From: Allomyces macrogynus ATCC 38327
Lineage: Eukaryota; Blastocladiomycota; Blastocladiomycetes; Blastocladiales; Blastocladiaceae
Assembly: GCA_000151295.1 (NCBI GenBank)
Contig: GG745367.1
Location: 170,038 to 234,037 of the forward strand
DNA length: 64,000 bases
Reading direction: 5' to 3'
Shown piece after piece: positions 1-10,632 of this stretch. The number at the start of each line of letters is the position of its first letter. Position 1 is the first letter of the stretch. A model generated the notes under the pieces. That model worked only from the letters and a program-made list of their open reading frames with translations. It did no database searches and was not told the origin of the DNA. Both the position numbers and the translations under genes were made by a program.

Positions 1-656
1 CGGCACTGCGACGGCGGGCGGCCCATGGTGGGGCCAGTGGTGGGTCCGTTTTGGTGGGATCACCGCGCGATGGCGAAGGCAATGGAACCAGATTTTCGCG
101 CTCGGAATCACTGTTGCCCTGCTCGTCTCTATCAAACCGGTGCGCCAGTGAACTCTCCACCCCTTTAGCACGGCCAAATACAAAAAACAGGCAACGTACT
201 CGGTCACGGCCGCGCGCCACCGCGCCTCGCAGGTCCGCAAGCTCATAACAATCCCGAACCCTTGATCGGCATCGAACGTTGCGCGCGCATACGCTTTGGC
301 CGCGGCCCAGTGCGGCGACTCGGCAAGCAGCACGCGGCACTTGTCGCCCATGGGTGCCAGACATATGCGCACGCCTACACGGTAACCGGGATGAGCATCG
401 ATATCAGGCACTCAACTCGCCAATGGGCTGGTTCCGAACGTACTCCTGCAATGCGCCGCCTTCTTGGTCTGCATCTTGGCAGTGGGACAGTTTTGGCCCG
501 CGACCATGCGTAAGCACAGGTACTTGGCATTCTCGGCCGACAGGCACGCCGTGCACACGTGCGCACAAACGACGTGCCCGGGTCAAAGTAGAGCTTCGTG
601 CGGCGTGCGGCGGGGACGGTGGCGATGGGTGGGCCAGGTGGGCTGGGCGGCGGCAT
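1..656 (-). pseudogene. Tandem three-exon family, copy 2 (broken, runs off the left edge)
   Basis: This is a member of an unrecognised family also present at 41.1-43.6 kb. Exon 1 (656-444) opens MPPPSPPG and carries the LYFDPG motif. A deletion then removes the segment that holds RYGWAGKFMPGHCFL in the intact copy and shifts the frame; the downstream part (CTACLSAE..., GQNCP) continues in another frame. Exon 2 (374-200) is intact and exactly 175 bp, as in the intact copy, and encodes CRVLLAESPHWAAA and RWRAAVTEY. The exon 2 donor is GTACGT, phase 2. Exon 3 begins at 128 in the matching phase with an acidic, then proline-rich, stretch and leaves the window. Function unknown. The loss of the first CxxC cysteine and the frameshift make it a likely pseudogene. 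Confidence 0.62.
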
Positions 657-1254
657 GGTGCATGGAGTCAAGTTGGTACGGGGCCATTGCACGAAGTGGC
701 GGGTGGGAAGTTGACGAGTTCAAATGAATAATCTTGTCCGAGGTGCGCGCTTTCGTGACAGGGGACTTGTAGTGACGAGTATCATGTCTTCAGAGAGGAC
801 AGAGGTCTTGACTCATTGTAGCTGTGAGTGTGATGCAAAGTGTATAAGGAAAATGTACATATATCGTGACAGAGCTTCCACTTCATTTCAATTCCAATTC
901 TAATCATTTCCAATCATTTCCTACCTCCAACGACAGCCAGGTCTGTCTGTGCCCAACATGTCTTCAGAACCCTGCTGCAGGTGGCCATGTTGATGAAGCA
1001 ATGTGTTGTTGACCGCATCCCCCCCCCCCCCCCCCCAAATCGGCAGAAGTGGAATGTTTTGGTACAGTTGGGTGAACTTGCTGAAATGCTACCCCACTTG
1101 ATAGGAAACATGGTCGACGTCAAGACAGCCACATCAACGTCCCCCTACACCCTACAACCACTCCATGTGGGATCAAAATCGTGCATGTATGTACATGGGC
1201 ATATCAAAACTGCTCCGCGGCTGCTCCGCTCAACCACCCATCGCGTCCTGCGCA

Positions 1255-1912
1255 TCAATTACCCGTCTCTGGGCCGTTCAACGCGCGATCCAACTCTTCC
1301 TTGGTTTACCTGAGCGCGTACATGCGCTCTCGCGCCGCGAGTCGCGCGCACAGCCTTTCTGTGGACATGATGCTCGCCTGGAACTTTATGTGGCCCAGCG
1401 CAAGCGCGAGCCAAGGCGAGGACGCGGCGGTCGACGGCGGTAGGCGGGGGGGGGGGGGTACGAGTGGTCGTGGGTCCGTGCGGACGCGTTTCATGGACTG
1501 AGGAGCGAGGTCCGTGTCGACGCTCGTGAGATCATTGGCGTCCCTGGCGCGACGGCGATGCAGCGGCGGTGCAGGCGCGGATGGAGAAGCGGGGGCCGGC
1601 GTCTGCTGCAGATCATTCTTGGCCGGCTCGCGCGACAAGTCGGGATGGGGTGATGCTGGTGCCGGCAATCGTCGTGAAATCGAGGCCGCATCTCCATCGT
1701 CGGCCACGACGTCCTTGCCTTCATCTCTGTCAATGTTCACGACTGCGGTGCGCTCCCTCCACCACGTAACAGCTCACGCAACGACCAGCAAGGGACGCAC
1801 TCAGCCGCGGCCGTGCGCCACCGCTTTAAACAAACTGCTTGCACAAGACAATCCCAAACGCGCCGTTCTCACCCAACGACTTGTGCGCGTACTGCGGTGA
1901 TGGCTGCATGAT
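1255..1912 (-). pseudogene. Tandem three-exon family, copy 1 (5'-truncated remnant)
   Basis: The remnant lies just upstream, on the minus strand, of copy 2. Only the end of exon 2 (about 1912-1801) and exon 3 (1726-1255) remain; no exon 1 is visible before the neighbouring glycosyltransferase. Exon 2 encodes SLGENGAFGIVLC, which matches the intact copy (TLGENEAFAVVLC). A one-base deletion in a T run then shifts the frame, after which RWRTAAAE is recovered. The intron (1800-1727, donor GTGCGT, phase 2) and the acidic start of exon 3 match the other copies. Exon 3 carries KRVRTDP, SSPWLALALGH and RLAARERMYAL. A TAA at 1308-1306 replaces the Tyr codon of the conserved ALGY motif; the frame beyond it still reads TKEELDRAL. 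Confidence 0.65.
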
Positions 1913-2264
1913 TGCGAGTTGATGGGGCGGATTCGGAGGCACGGATGTGAGGTTGGTTTTGTTGACGGTTGAGAGAGAGAAGATTGATTCCTTGCGACAG
2001 TGTGCTGCCGTTAGTAGCGCATCAAGCAAGTGGAGGAAGTGAAGTTGGACCATGGAACATCGTTGCGCTGCTGTTGATCCAGATGAACGACTGAAGTGGG
2101 TCTTGATTGTCTACACAGTCCACCACACCAACCGACCCTTGCCGAGACAGACTGCGATATGAGGAAGCGCAAGGGCGCATCGCAGTAGCTAAGGCTATGT
2201 ACGAGTGTAGATATAGAATCCGGGAACAGCAACAACCGCGAAAGCAAGGACCCACCACACGGCC

Positions 2265-2289
2265 AAAAAAAAAAAAAAAAAAAAAAAAA
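2265..2289. repeat. A25 homopolymer
   Basis: An uninterrupted run of 25 A lies about 75 bp beyond the stop codon of the minus-strand glycosyltransferase, where it reads as poly-T in the 3' flank. It could be a simple slippage tract or the scar of an old retroposed sequence; no target duplication was identified. Confidence 0.8.
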
Positions 2290-2361
2290 GAAACGAAACG
2301 GAAAACCAACGCAACCTCTCCACCCCTTCCCCCCTTCCCTCACCTCATGAGCAAGCGACAT

Positions 2362-4044
2362 CTACAATCCCGGGTCGTCGCACTTGTACGCTCCCTGACG
2401 AATCCCCGTCGCCCACCCCTTTTCATCGTGTTTCGGGAACCTGGCCTCGCGCAACAACTGGCACAGGCCCGTCTCGCTCTTGGCATTCCACGAGAAACAC
2501 TCGTTCGACTCGGCGCACTTGGCCGCACACTGCCTGGGCGCGTCCTCACCCGCATCCACCTCGACAATCTTGGCCACAGACCCTTCACGCCGCTGGTCGA
2601 CAAGAGGTCCGGGCGCGTCCGGATCGCCGTCCACAAACACGGCCCAGACATCGGCCATGGTCACGGGCGCGTACGCGAGTGACGGCATCCAGTCGGGCAT
2701 CGACGGGTCGAACGCGTGCATCGCCTGCACGCGCGCGCGGTCGGCGTCGCGTACTTCCCAGTGTTTCGGGACGGCACGGTCCGACGCGAGCTTGTCGGCA
2801 ATGGCTTGTGCGCGGTCGGCGGACCGCGCGCGCGCATGCGCGTTGCGGTAGACGGTTTGCAGGAGCATGCTCGAGTAGGGCGTCAGGTGGTGCCAGGACA
2901 CGGGCCGCTTGCACGGCTCGTGCATCGGGAACTCGTACGACGTCCAGTGCGGGGCCACGTTGTGGAAGACGTTGCCTTCGGTCACGTCCTTGTACGGCAA
3001 ACCGGCGTCACGCATGCAGTGACCCACGCGCACGTCGCCGGCCCAGCACGTCTTATACGAGACCATGCACTGGTCGGCGTGCTTGGCGAGCACTTTCATC
3101 CCGGCATTGCTGAGCACGATCCCGGCGCCACCATGCGCAAAGACAATGTGGTCCTTGTAGGAGATACCGCCCGGACAAGGGCCTGCGAGAAACGCTTGGC
3201 CAAAGTAGTAGGGCGTTTGCGGGTCGAGCTTGGTCAAGTGGAAGTGCAGATTTTCCATGATCAGGTAACTGTCGTCGTCGACAAAGATGTACCAGGGCGA
3301 ATCCGGGTAGGCTTCGTGCATGGCCATGAGCCCGGGCAGGAACTTGTTGGCGTCGCCGCGCCACCCGTCATTGTTCTGGTCGGGCTTGTTCTCGCCGAGT
3401 TTCGGTTTGGCCTGATCGTTGCGCTTGGTGAGCCGCCGGCGCTCGTTCTCGGCGTCGTGCTTGAGGTCATGGGCCGCCTGGTCGAGTCGCGCCTGCGCTT
3501 CGTCGAGGTACTTGCCGCCGCGAATCACGTCGAGCATATCGACGCCCGCGACCGAGACGGCGTCTGTGTCGCCGACGAGCACAATGTGCCGCACGGATTG
3601 CAGGAACGTGGTCACCTGTACGGGCACGCGTGTGGGGCCCGTGCCAATGCCCGAGTGTACTCCGACAACGTAGCTGTCGAAACGCGGGTCCGTGAGCCGT
3701 GGGGCTACCGGGTCGAGCGCCGTCTTGGGCGGGAGAATGGACGCAGCAATTGCGACAAACGGGTCGGCGTCCTCGTCGTTGCGTGCCGTGGAGTCACCAG
3801 AATTGGAGGCGCTGCTGTCGTCGTCGGCACGCGTATTGCCGCCGGTGCTCGCGTCGCCATTGGGCCGTTCCGCGGCGTCGCGGCCGGCGGCGACGGGTGG
3901 TGTAGGGGCCACGGCGAGGTCGGCAGCATCGGGCTGCAGGGCCAGCAGCGTCGCGAGCAGCAGCAACGAGACGACGGCAACGGCTCCGACAGCGACGCGG
4001 CGCGAGGATGGGCGGCCAATCAAGTGGTAGGCGGGTCCGGCCAT
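2362..4044 (-). CDS. GT31-like (beta-1,3-galactosyltransferase/fringe type) type II membrane glycosyltransferase
   Basis: Single-exon gene of 560 codons. The ATG at 4044 has A at -3; the frame stays open upstream but has no earlier ATG. It has a short cytosolic tail, then a hydrophobic anchor (residues about 18-37, VAVGAVAVVSLLLLATLLAL), then an Asp/Ser-rich stem. The catalytic region has the DxD-type metal/nucleotide-sugar motif in WYIFVDDDSYLIMENL, followed by YYFGQ, HGGAGIVLS and CWAGDVRVGHC, the order seen in GT31/fringe-like and core-1 synthase-like enzymes. The last about 70 residues hold a cysteine-spaced PAN/Apple-like module (CAAKCAESNECFSWN), a combination known in fungal GT31 proteins. 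It probably acts in the Golgi lumen; donor and acceptor cannot be read from sequence. Confidence 0.82.
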   Translation of the reverse strand: MAGPAYHLIGRPSSRRVAVGAVAVVSLLLLATLLALQPDAADLAVAPTPPVAAGRDAAERPNGDASTGGNTRADDDSSASNSGDSTARNDEDADPFVAIAASILPPKTALDPVAPRLTDPRFDSYVVGVHSGIGTGPTRVPVQVTTFLQSVRHIVLVGDTDAVSVAGVDMLDVIRGGKYLDEAQARLDQAAHDLKHDAENERRRLTKRNDQAKPKLGENKPDQNNDGWRGDANKFLPGLMAMHEAYPDSPWYIFVDDDSYLIMENLHFHLTKLDPQTPYYFGQAFLAGPCPGGISYKDHIVFAHGGAGIVLSNAGMKVLAKHADQCMVSYKTCWAGDVRVGHCMRDAGLPYKDVTEGNVFHNVAPHWTSYEFPMHEPCKRPVSWHHLTPYSSMLLQTVYRNAHARARSADRAQAIADKLASDRAVPKHWEVRDADRARVQAMHAFDPSMPDWMPSLAYAPVTMADVWAVFVDGDPDAPGPLVDQRREGSVAKIVEVDAGEDAPRQCAAKCAESNECFSWNAKSETGLCQLLREARFPKHDEKGWATGIRQGAYKCDDPGL

Positions 4045-4476
4045 GGTGTCTTGGGTATTCTCGACGGGAGCGGGGACGCGGTCGACGGGGTCCGCCGACA
4101 CGGCGGCGGTGCTTCAGCAAGCGGTTCGGCGTGGGCGCAAGCGGCGAGGAGCGGGTCGGGCGCAGTGGCAGCGGCAACGTCGCAAGGGCAGCTCGAGTGC
4201 GGGTGGTGGTGGCGAGCGCGGGGAGGAACTGGTCGCGCGCGGGGCGAGAGGGCGGGCAGCGGCAACGGCGGCGGCAGGGAGCGTCGTGGAGAATGGAGGC
4301 GCGTCAATCTCCATCGCGGGCTCACGCGTGTGCGAGATGGCATGGGCCATCGTGAGCGGCTGCGGAAAGCGCGGGGGCGCCACCCGGTGGCAGTGCCCCA
4401 CGTGGATTTCACACCCTTCACCACCGCATGCCCCGCAGGTTGATTGCGAGACGCCCGAGTCTCGTCAGCCGCAGCC

Positions 4477-7400
4477 ATGGCCGCCACGACGTCGCGCGCT
4501 TCGGCGCCGCCCTCGCGCGCACAGACTGCCCGCATTGCCACGCCCGCCGATCCCCCGCGGCCGGCGGGGACGCCGCCCGCCGATCTGCCTGTTGTGGACC
4601 AGCTACCAGTCGACCATGCTGCCGCTCCACTGCCGGCCTTGGCCACGTCGTGCCCCGTGTCCCGCCCGCTCTCCGGACTTGCCGTCAATGATACCCTTTA
4701 CAACGACGTCCCAGAAGTTGCGCCAGACCCGGTGCCGAACAGCGAGCCGGACCCGGCCACCATCACGCTGTCGTCTGCCAACTTTCTCTCGTCACTGGCC
4801 GACGTGACGGCAACCGCACTCGCACCGACGCTTTCCGACGCCGACCTGTTCCCAGGCTACTTGTTTGGCCCGCCCGAAATCTCTCCACTTGTTCTCGCGA
4901 CCCGAGCCCCGCTCCCGCCATTCGTGCGCGCTCGGTTTCCCGAAAGGACACTCAGCCATGATGCCCTGCGCCCACTGCATACTGGCAAGGCCGCTCACGC
5001 GCTCAAGGCCAAGCGATGCGCACCACCGTCAGCACCCGCACCGACGCCCGCCCCACCCGAACCGACCAGCAGCACCCACGCCCCTCCTACCTTCCGCGCG
5101 CGCGCCAAACCCGCCATCCAGAAACGCCGTGCACCCGCCCCTACTTCTCGCACGGCTCCACCCGCACCCGCACCAGAATCCGACGCATCGCGCCGTGCCG
5201 CCGCGCTCGCGAGCCTCATGGCTTCGATCCAGGACATGCGCGCGCATAAGCCGCCTGCTCCAACCCGCTCCAAGTCGCCCGTCCCGCTCTCAGCATTGAC
5301 GGCAACCCCCGCGACCCCTGGCCTGCACCGTCGACTGCAATCGAACCAAATGTTCCTACACGACTCGCAGGTCGCGCTCGAGGCCAAGCAGATGGCGCGC
5401 GACGTGCGGTGGGCCGCGATTCGCGCCAATGTCGCGACCGAGTTTGCGGCGTTGCGGACGTTGCCGCCAGTACCTGCTGCGCCTGCTGCGCCGCTGCCGC
5501 CAACGCAACAGCCTGCCAAAGTGGATTCGGGCGTGTTGCCAGATCTCGACGAGGACTGGACCGACCCGCTGGTCCCCGCGAGCGCGATTGCCACGGTCGA
5601 CGTGGCCAGTATTCGGCAACACTACATCCCGCTCCCGCGGCGCCGCGCCGCGCCACGCACGACCGCCAAAGTGGACCCGGCCGCGCTCCCAGACCTCGCG
5701 ACCTGTCCACACCTCCACGTGTCGCTGCCACCGGCACCGCTCACCTTGACCCGCCGCGCGTGCACGCTCTCTGTGGCCAACACGGGTACCAAAGCCGTGC
5801 GCGTGCGCGTGCACCCCGTCGACGTGGTCTGGGCTGATCACGTTAACGTTGCACCGCAAGTCGCAACGCTCGTCACGGGTCAGACACTCTCGGCGCGTTT
5901 GAATGTGGTCAGCATCGCGGAATCAGAGACGGTGTGTGCAGCCGTGGTCGTGCAGGTGGACGATGAGCAATATGCATGGCGCGTAAACGTCGAGCCTGAC
6001 AGGTTTGAGCCCGAGTGTTCTGTGGAATGGGTCGTGCCAACGCTGGGGCCCGTCGGTGCGCTGGTTCGGGTCAAGAATGTCGGGTTGAAGTCTGGGACGG
6101 TCGGCGCGTGTGCGTCGCATGCGGACGTGTTTGCAGTCGAACCAGAATCGGTCGCGGTCGAGCCGCACAGCAAGACTGAGTTCCGAGTTTTCGCCTTGAC
6201 CAATGGCACCCTCGCGTGGCCCGCCGATGCGAGTATTCAGCTCTCCAGCAACGGCACCGTCTGGCACACCGTGCGCGTCCTCGCCACTGCCCCATCCACC
6301 ACACCGCGCCCCGATCCTGCTCTGACGCTATCCCCGCCCACGCACGACTTGGGCCTCCTCCCGCTGACCCGCGCCGCAACCCACACATTCACCCTGCACA
6401 ACCGCAAGTCGCACGCCGTGCGCTTTTCCGCCGCTGCAACCGGCACGCACGCGCGCGCCGACCCAGGTTCCGGGTTCGTGCAACGGCTCGCGGCGCACCC
6501 GATCACCGTGCACCTGACTGGGACGGTGGCAGGGCTGTTTGAGACGACCGTCACGGTTCGCGGGAATGAGGTCCCGCCCGTGGCGGCTAAAGTGGGAGGG
6601 GCCTGGTACGACCCGGCCTTTGAGGCGCGTGCGGCGGTTGATTCGTGGGACAGCGCGGAGGTGGGGAGTGAAGTGCGTGCGGTGATTCGGATCACGAACC
6701 CGAGTCCCGTCGCGGTCGATGCCCAAGTGCGTGCCGAGAATGCGGCTTCCGGGACGGTCTCGCGTGGTACCAAGACCGCCGAGCTCGACCCGGATGAGGC
6801 CAACATCAGCAGCGACGACGAAGCCGACGAAAGCGCGCCGCGCGCCGACCCTCACGCACTGCATATTCCCGCCCACGCGTCCGCCGTCACGCGGATTCCA
6901 ATCCGCGTCCCATCAACCCCCGGCGCGTGGCGCGCCGCCGTGACCGTTACATCGCGCGACCACGCCGTGCGAATCCCGCTTCACGGCCATGCGACCGCGC
7001 CGCTCGTCACGATCACACCGCACATGCTGGTTCTCCCACCTGCATCCGCGTCGTTCCGTGCGACCGGCGCGTTCGATCTCGTTTGGGTCGCGCCGAAACG
7101 GATTGTGCACCACGACCGCCGCGCCGCTACCTCGCACCCAGTCGAGGCGACGTTCGAGATCGGCGTGCCTGAATCCACCGACACTGCAGCAGCAGCAGCA
7201 CTACGGATTTACCCTATCCGCGGTACCGTGAGCGAAGGCGGGACCGCGCGCGTGCATGTGTTCTATTCTCCGCCCCCTCCAGCCCCACCAACGCCCGCCC
7301 CGCCCGCGGCCGCATCCCCACCGCCGCCCGCCGACTTGGCGGCCAGTCGCCGGCTCAGTCTGCTGCCGTCAGCCGCGAAAGCGTCCGGCGCGCGGCGGAT

Positions 7401-8923
7401 TGTCGCCGACACTGACGCTGCGGCAGTGAGTGCGGCTGCGGCGGGCGCGCCCGCAGTCCAGACGCGCACCGACCCAGTTGTGCGCGTCCCCGTCCGGATC
7501 ACGCCCTCCGCCGGCGGTCACGGTGGGAAGCGCGCGGAAGTACAGTGGGTCACCGTTACAGTCGCGTCGGTCTCGCCCGCGTTCACCGTCTCGGTCTCCG
7601 GTGGCAACGCACCCACCACGGGGCCGCTGGTGATCGACGTTGGCGCCGTCCCGCTCGGCACGACCGCGACCGCAAGAGTCAACGTTATTTCGCACCTCCC
7701 GCGGTCTCCGCTCGACGTGCACGTGCGCGCGAACCCAGTGGGCAGTGTCTCACTCATGCACGCGGTTCGTGCGATCGCGCCGCTTGGCAAAGGGACGGTG
7801 ATCCTGGCCGTGACGCCCGAGCGCGACGGCGCGTTCACGTCCCCGGTCGAGATTCACGGCGCGTCGACACGCGTGAGGGTCGAGGTGCGCGGCGTCGCGT
7901 ACGCGCCGGCGATCGCAGTCACGGCCGAGACCCGACTCGGCAATATCTGGGCGCACGAGCCGCTCGCGGCCGCGATTGCGAACGTCGCGAACGGCGCAGC
8001 GCACGCGGTGCCGTGGACCGTGTCCGACACTGCTAGCGGCAATGGGGGCGCCGCGGTCCGTGCGGTCCCGCCGATAACGATCCCGGCCAAGGGTACCGCG
8101 CAAGTCATGCTCGACATTCCCTCAACCAACTCTGTTCCGACCGGACCGTGCACGCACGTGGTTCGTGTCGACGTCACTGGCGCCGCCGCGCGGGAGCTGT
8201 GCGTGACGTGGACCCCGCGAACCCTTGGGATGGTTCTCGACGGCGGCAANNNNNNNNNNNNNNNNNNNNNNNNNNNNNNNNNNNNNNNNNNNNNNNNNNN
8301 NNNNNNNNNNNNNNNNNNNNNNNNNNNNNNNNNNNNNNNNNNNNNNNNNAGCAGAAGATGACATGACGTCAACAACGCGACGCTAGAGATGATTCACAGA
8401 GTAGATATACGAAGACCACATGACAATACAAGTGGTCGAGACCTAGACGCACGACACTCGCAGGCGCGGCGCGAAACGCGGGTTCGACGTTTGGCGACTT
8501 GCCGTGCCCGGGGTCCAGGTCGCGCACGTGCGTGCCCCCGCGGGGGCGAAAGTGGACACGAAGCGCGCGCCGCCCGCGGGGTCGTTCACTGCCGCGGCCG
8601 CGGCACAGCCGGATACTGGGGCCGGGTGGGCGCTCGAGCCGGCGACTGCGACGGTGGAGCCTGGGTCGAGTGTGGACGTGCGTGTGGTTCCGCCGCCGCT
8701 CGAGTGGGTGGAGATGGTAAAGGATGAGGACGGTGGGGGTGCAGTGTACGAGACGCCGCCGATGCGCGATGGGCCGCCGAGTATGGAGGGGGCGGTGGTG
8801 CAGGTGACCATGGTGGGCGGGTTTGATGTGGAGACGAGGAAGATGGTGCCGGATACGGCGCCAAAAGTGTGGGAGGTGCATGTGGTCGTGGAGGCCACGG
8901 CAGACGAGGAGGGCGAGGACTGA
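4477..8923 (+). CDS. ASH/HYDIN-type Ig-repeat protein, possible centriolar or flagellar protein (interrupted by assembly gap)
   Basis: Start chosen at 4477 (gccgccATGGcc context); the longer frame lacks an earlier ATG. About the first 400 residues are Pro/Ala-rich with a helical stretch near 5340-5460. The rest is a series of Ig-like beta domains with the ASH/MSP pattern, for example LTLSPPTHDLGLLPLTRAAT then FTLHNRKSHAVRFS, where a domain opens with a 'same level' strand and is followed by a T-x-T-x-x-L-x-N strand. The N gap at 8250-8349 interrupts it. The frame resumes by about 8450 (FDVWRLAVPGVQVAHV) and ends at 8923 in an acidic tail. Bases 8350-8445 carry stops and look intronic or poorly assembled. 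ASH proteins include Cep192/SPD-2, ASPM and Hydin, which act at centrioles and cilia. Cep192-like identity is a guess. Confidence 0.6.
8250..8349. other. Assembly gap (100 N)
   Basis: Exactly 100 N, a conventional placeholder for a gap of unknown size. It falls inside the ASH-repeat gene, so an unknown amount of coding sequence is missing. Confidence 0.99.
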
Positions 8924-9276
8924 CTGACTGGATGATGAAGGCTTGGACGAAGTTGAAGCGGATGAATGAAAGCGATGCGAAATGAAAGCGGTTTACCACG
9001 AGAACAGCGAACAGAAGGACAGCGCGCCCAAAACAAAGGAAAAAAGACCAAGCCAACATCTCTCCCAAGAGAAAACAACAAACGACGACCACGGCGGTGC
9101 GGAGGGGAAGTTGCAGCAACATGCGCAAGGAAGAAAGACTACAGATGAAGTGCGCGGGGTGCGAGCGAAAGAGAGATACATGCCAGATGAACCGTGCAGC
9201 AAAATTGGAAACGAGCGGGACAAACGAAAGAGAACACTAAAGGAAACAGCAACGCGTCGACGACCTGGACGCGCCT

Positions 9277-10632
9277 TTACAACAAGCCGGCGTCCTCGAG
9301 GTTCTTGCGAATCAAGATGTCGTTGATGGCCGAGAAGACAAACTTGATCTGCATCGTGTCGGTCGCGCACGTGAAGTGCGCGTAGATACTCTTGTACTGC
9401 GCGTTCGTGTTCAAGTCTACCACCAAGGGAGCGAGCGTCAGTTACTGTGGCCGAGGAAAACCCCCCACAACATTGCATGCGCTCACAAGGGCACGTACCG
9501 GTAAACTTGCGCAGGAAGAAGTGACACGCCGTTTGGAAGTCGTTGGGCCCCTCGTAGTCTGGGAAGTACTTGTTGACGGGCGTGACAGCAAGCTTTTCCT
9601 TGAACAGATCAATCTTGTTGAGGAACAGGATGATTGACGTGTCAACAAACCACCGCGAGTTGCAGATTGACTCGAACAGATTGAGCGCCTCGTGCATGCG
9701 GTTCTACAGGACGAGTGGTCGCGATTAAGTATCACAGGTTCGTTTTGTTTGAGCGACCGTCCAACCGCGGCATGCGACCCACACGTACCACGTTCTCGTC
9801 CTCGATCAACACCTGGTCGTACTCGGAAATGGCGACCATGAAGATGATGGCCGTGACGTTTTCGAAGCAGTGGATCCACTTTTTCCGCTCCGACCGCTGG
9901 CCGCCGACATCAAACATGCTACGAACAGAAAACAGAAGTGGCGGGACGGCGCATGAGCTTCCTCGGTCGAACGGGTGGCACAAACGCCCCACCCACACGC
10001 AACAACATCTCCACCGCACAGAAAAAAGACGCGTACTGATAGGCCAAATCGTTGACCTTGAAGACGGTCTCGACGATACCCGTCGTCTTGACGCGGGACC
10101 GCAAAATGTCCTGGTCGTTGGGCAGGTAATTTGGGTCGGCGAGGCGGTCGACGGCATCAAAGTAGTATCGCGCCGAGTCGTTGAGCTGAAACTCGGACGC
10201 GCGCGCGTAAGCGGCACGCACGCCCGCGTCGTTCCAGAGCACGGCAATTGCGTGTGCGACCATCGGGTCCAAGGTCGGCGTCTCGACCTGGTTGGGTTGC
10301 GCAAGCACCGTGTGCGCGGCCGGGCCCGCCGTGGCCGGGTCGTGCAGAGTCAGCCCGAGCGAGGGCATCGCGACGAGAATCACCTTCATCGACTGGACCA
10401 CGTTGGAGAAGATGACTTCGCGGTAGGCGGCACGCTCGGCGGCCGAGTAGCCCTTGCCGTGAATCAGCTGCATTTGCTTGAGAATCGTCGACTTGCCCGA
10501 CTCGCCGGACCCGAGCAACAGGCACTTGATTTGCCGCGCGGCCTGCATCGAGTCCATGCGCAGCTGCTGGTCGATGGCGTCCGACTTTTGCCGCGCCGGG
10601 TCGGCGGCCTCCTTGGACGGCTTGCAGCCCAT
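9277..10632 (-). CDS. Heterotrimeric G-protein alpha subunit
   Basis: Four exons: 10632-10037, 9918-9789, 9703-9499, 9416-9277; 356 residues, normal for the family. Introns start GTACGC, GTACGT, GTACGT. It binds and hydrolyses GTP and couples seven-helix receptors to effectors at the plasma membrane. Seen: N-terminal MGC (Gly2 myristoylation, Cys3 palmitoylation site), P-loop [12 protein letters not shown], switch I arginine region [11 protein letters not shown], switch [25 protein letters not shown] guanine-specificity motif and TCATDT. The C terminus is EDAGLL, so the cysteine at position -4 that pertussis toxin modifies in Gi-type subunits is absent. PLC and a CNG channel lie in the same window and are plausible downstream partners, but that is inference. 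Confidence 0.96.

Noticed and set aside
1020..1036. Poly-C run as an origin or telomere-like element
   Set aside because: A homopolymer alone does not support either; recorded only as a tract shared between family spacers.
2716..4443. 575-codon plus-strand open frame opposite the glycosyltransferase
   Set aside because: It is the antisense shadow of a GC-rich gene with strong third-position bias; composition is arginine/glycine/valine-rich and matches no family, while the minus strand has a clear GT31 protein.
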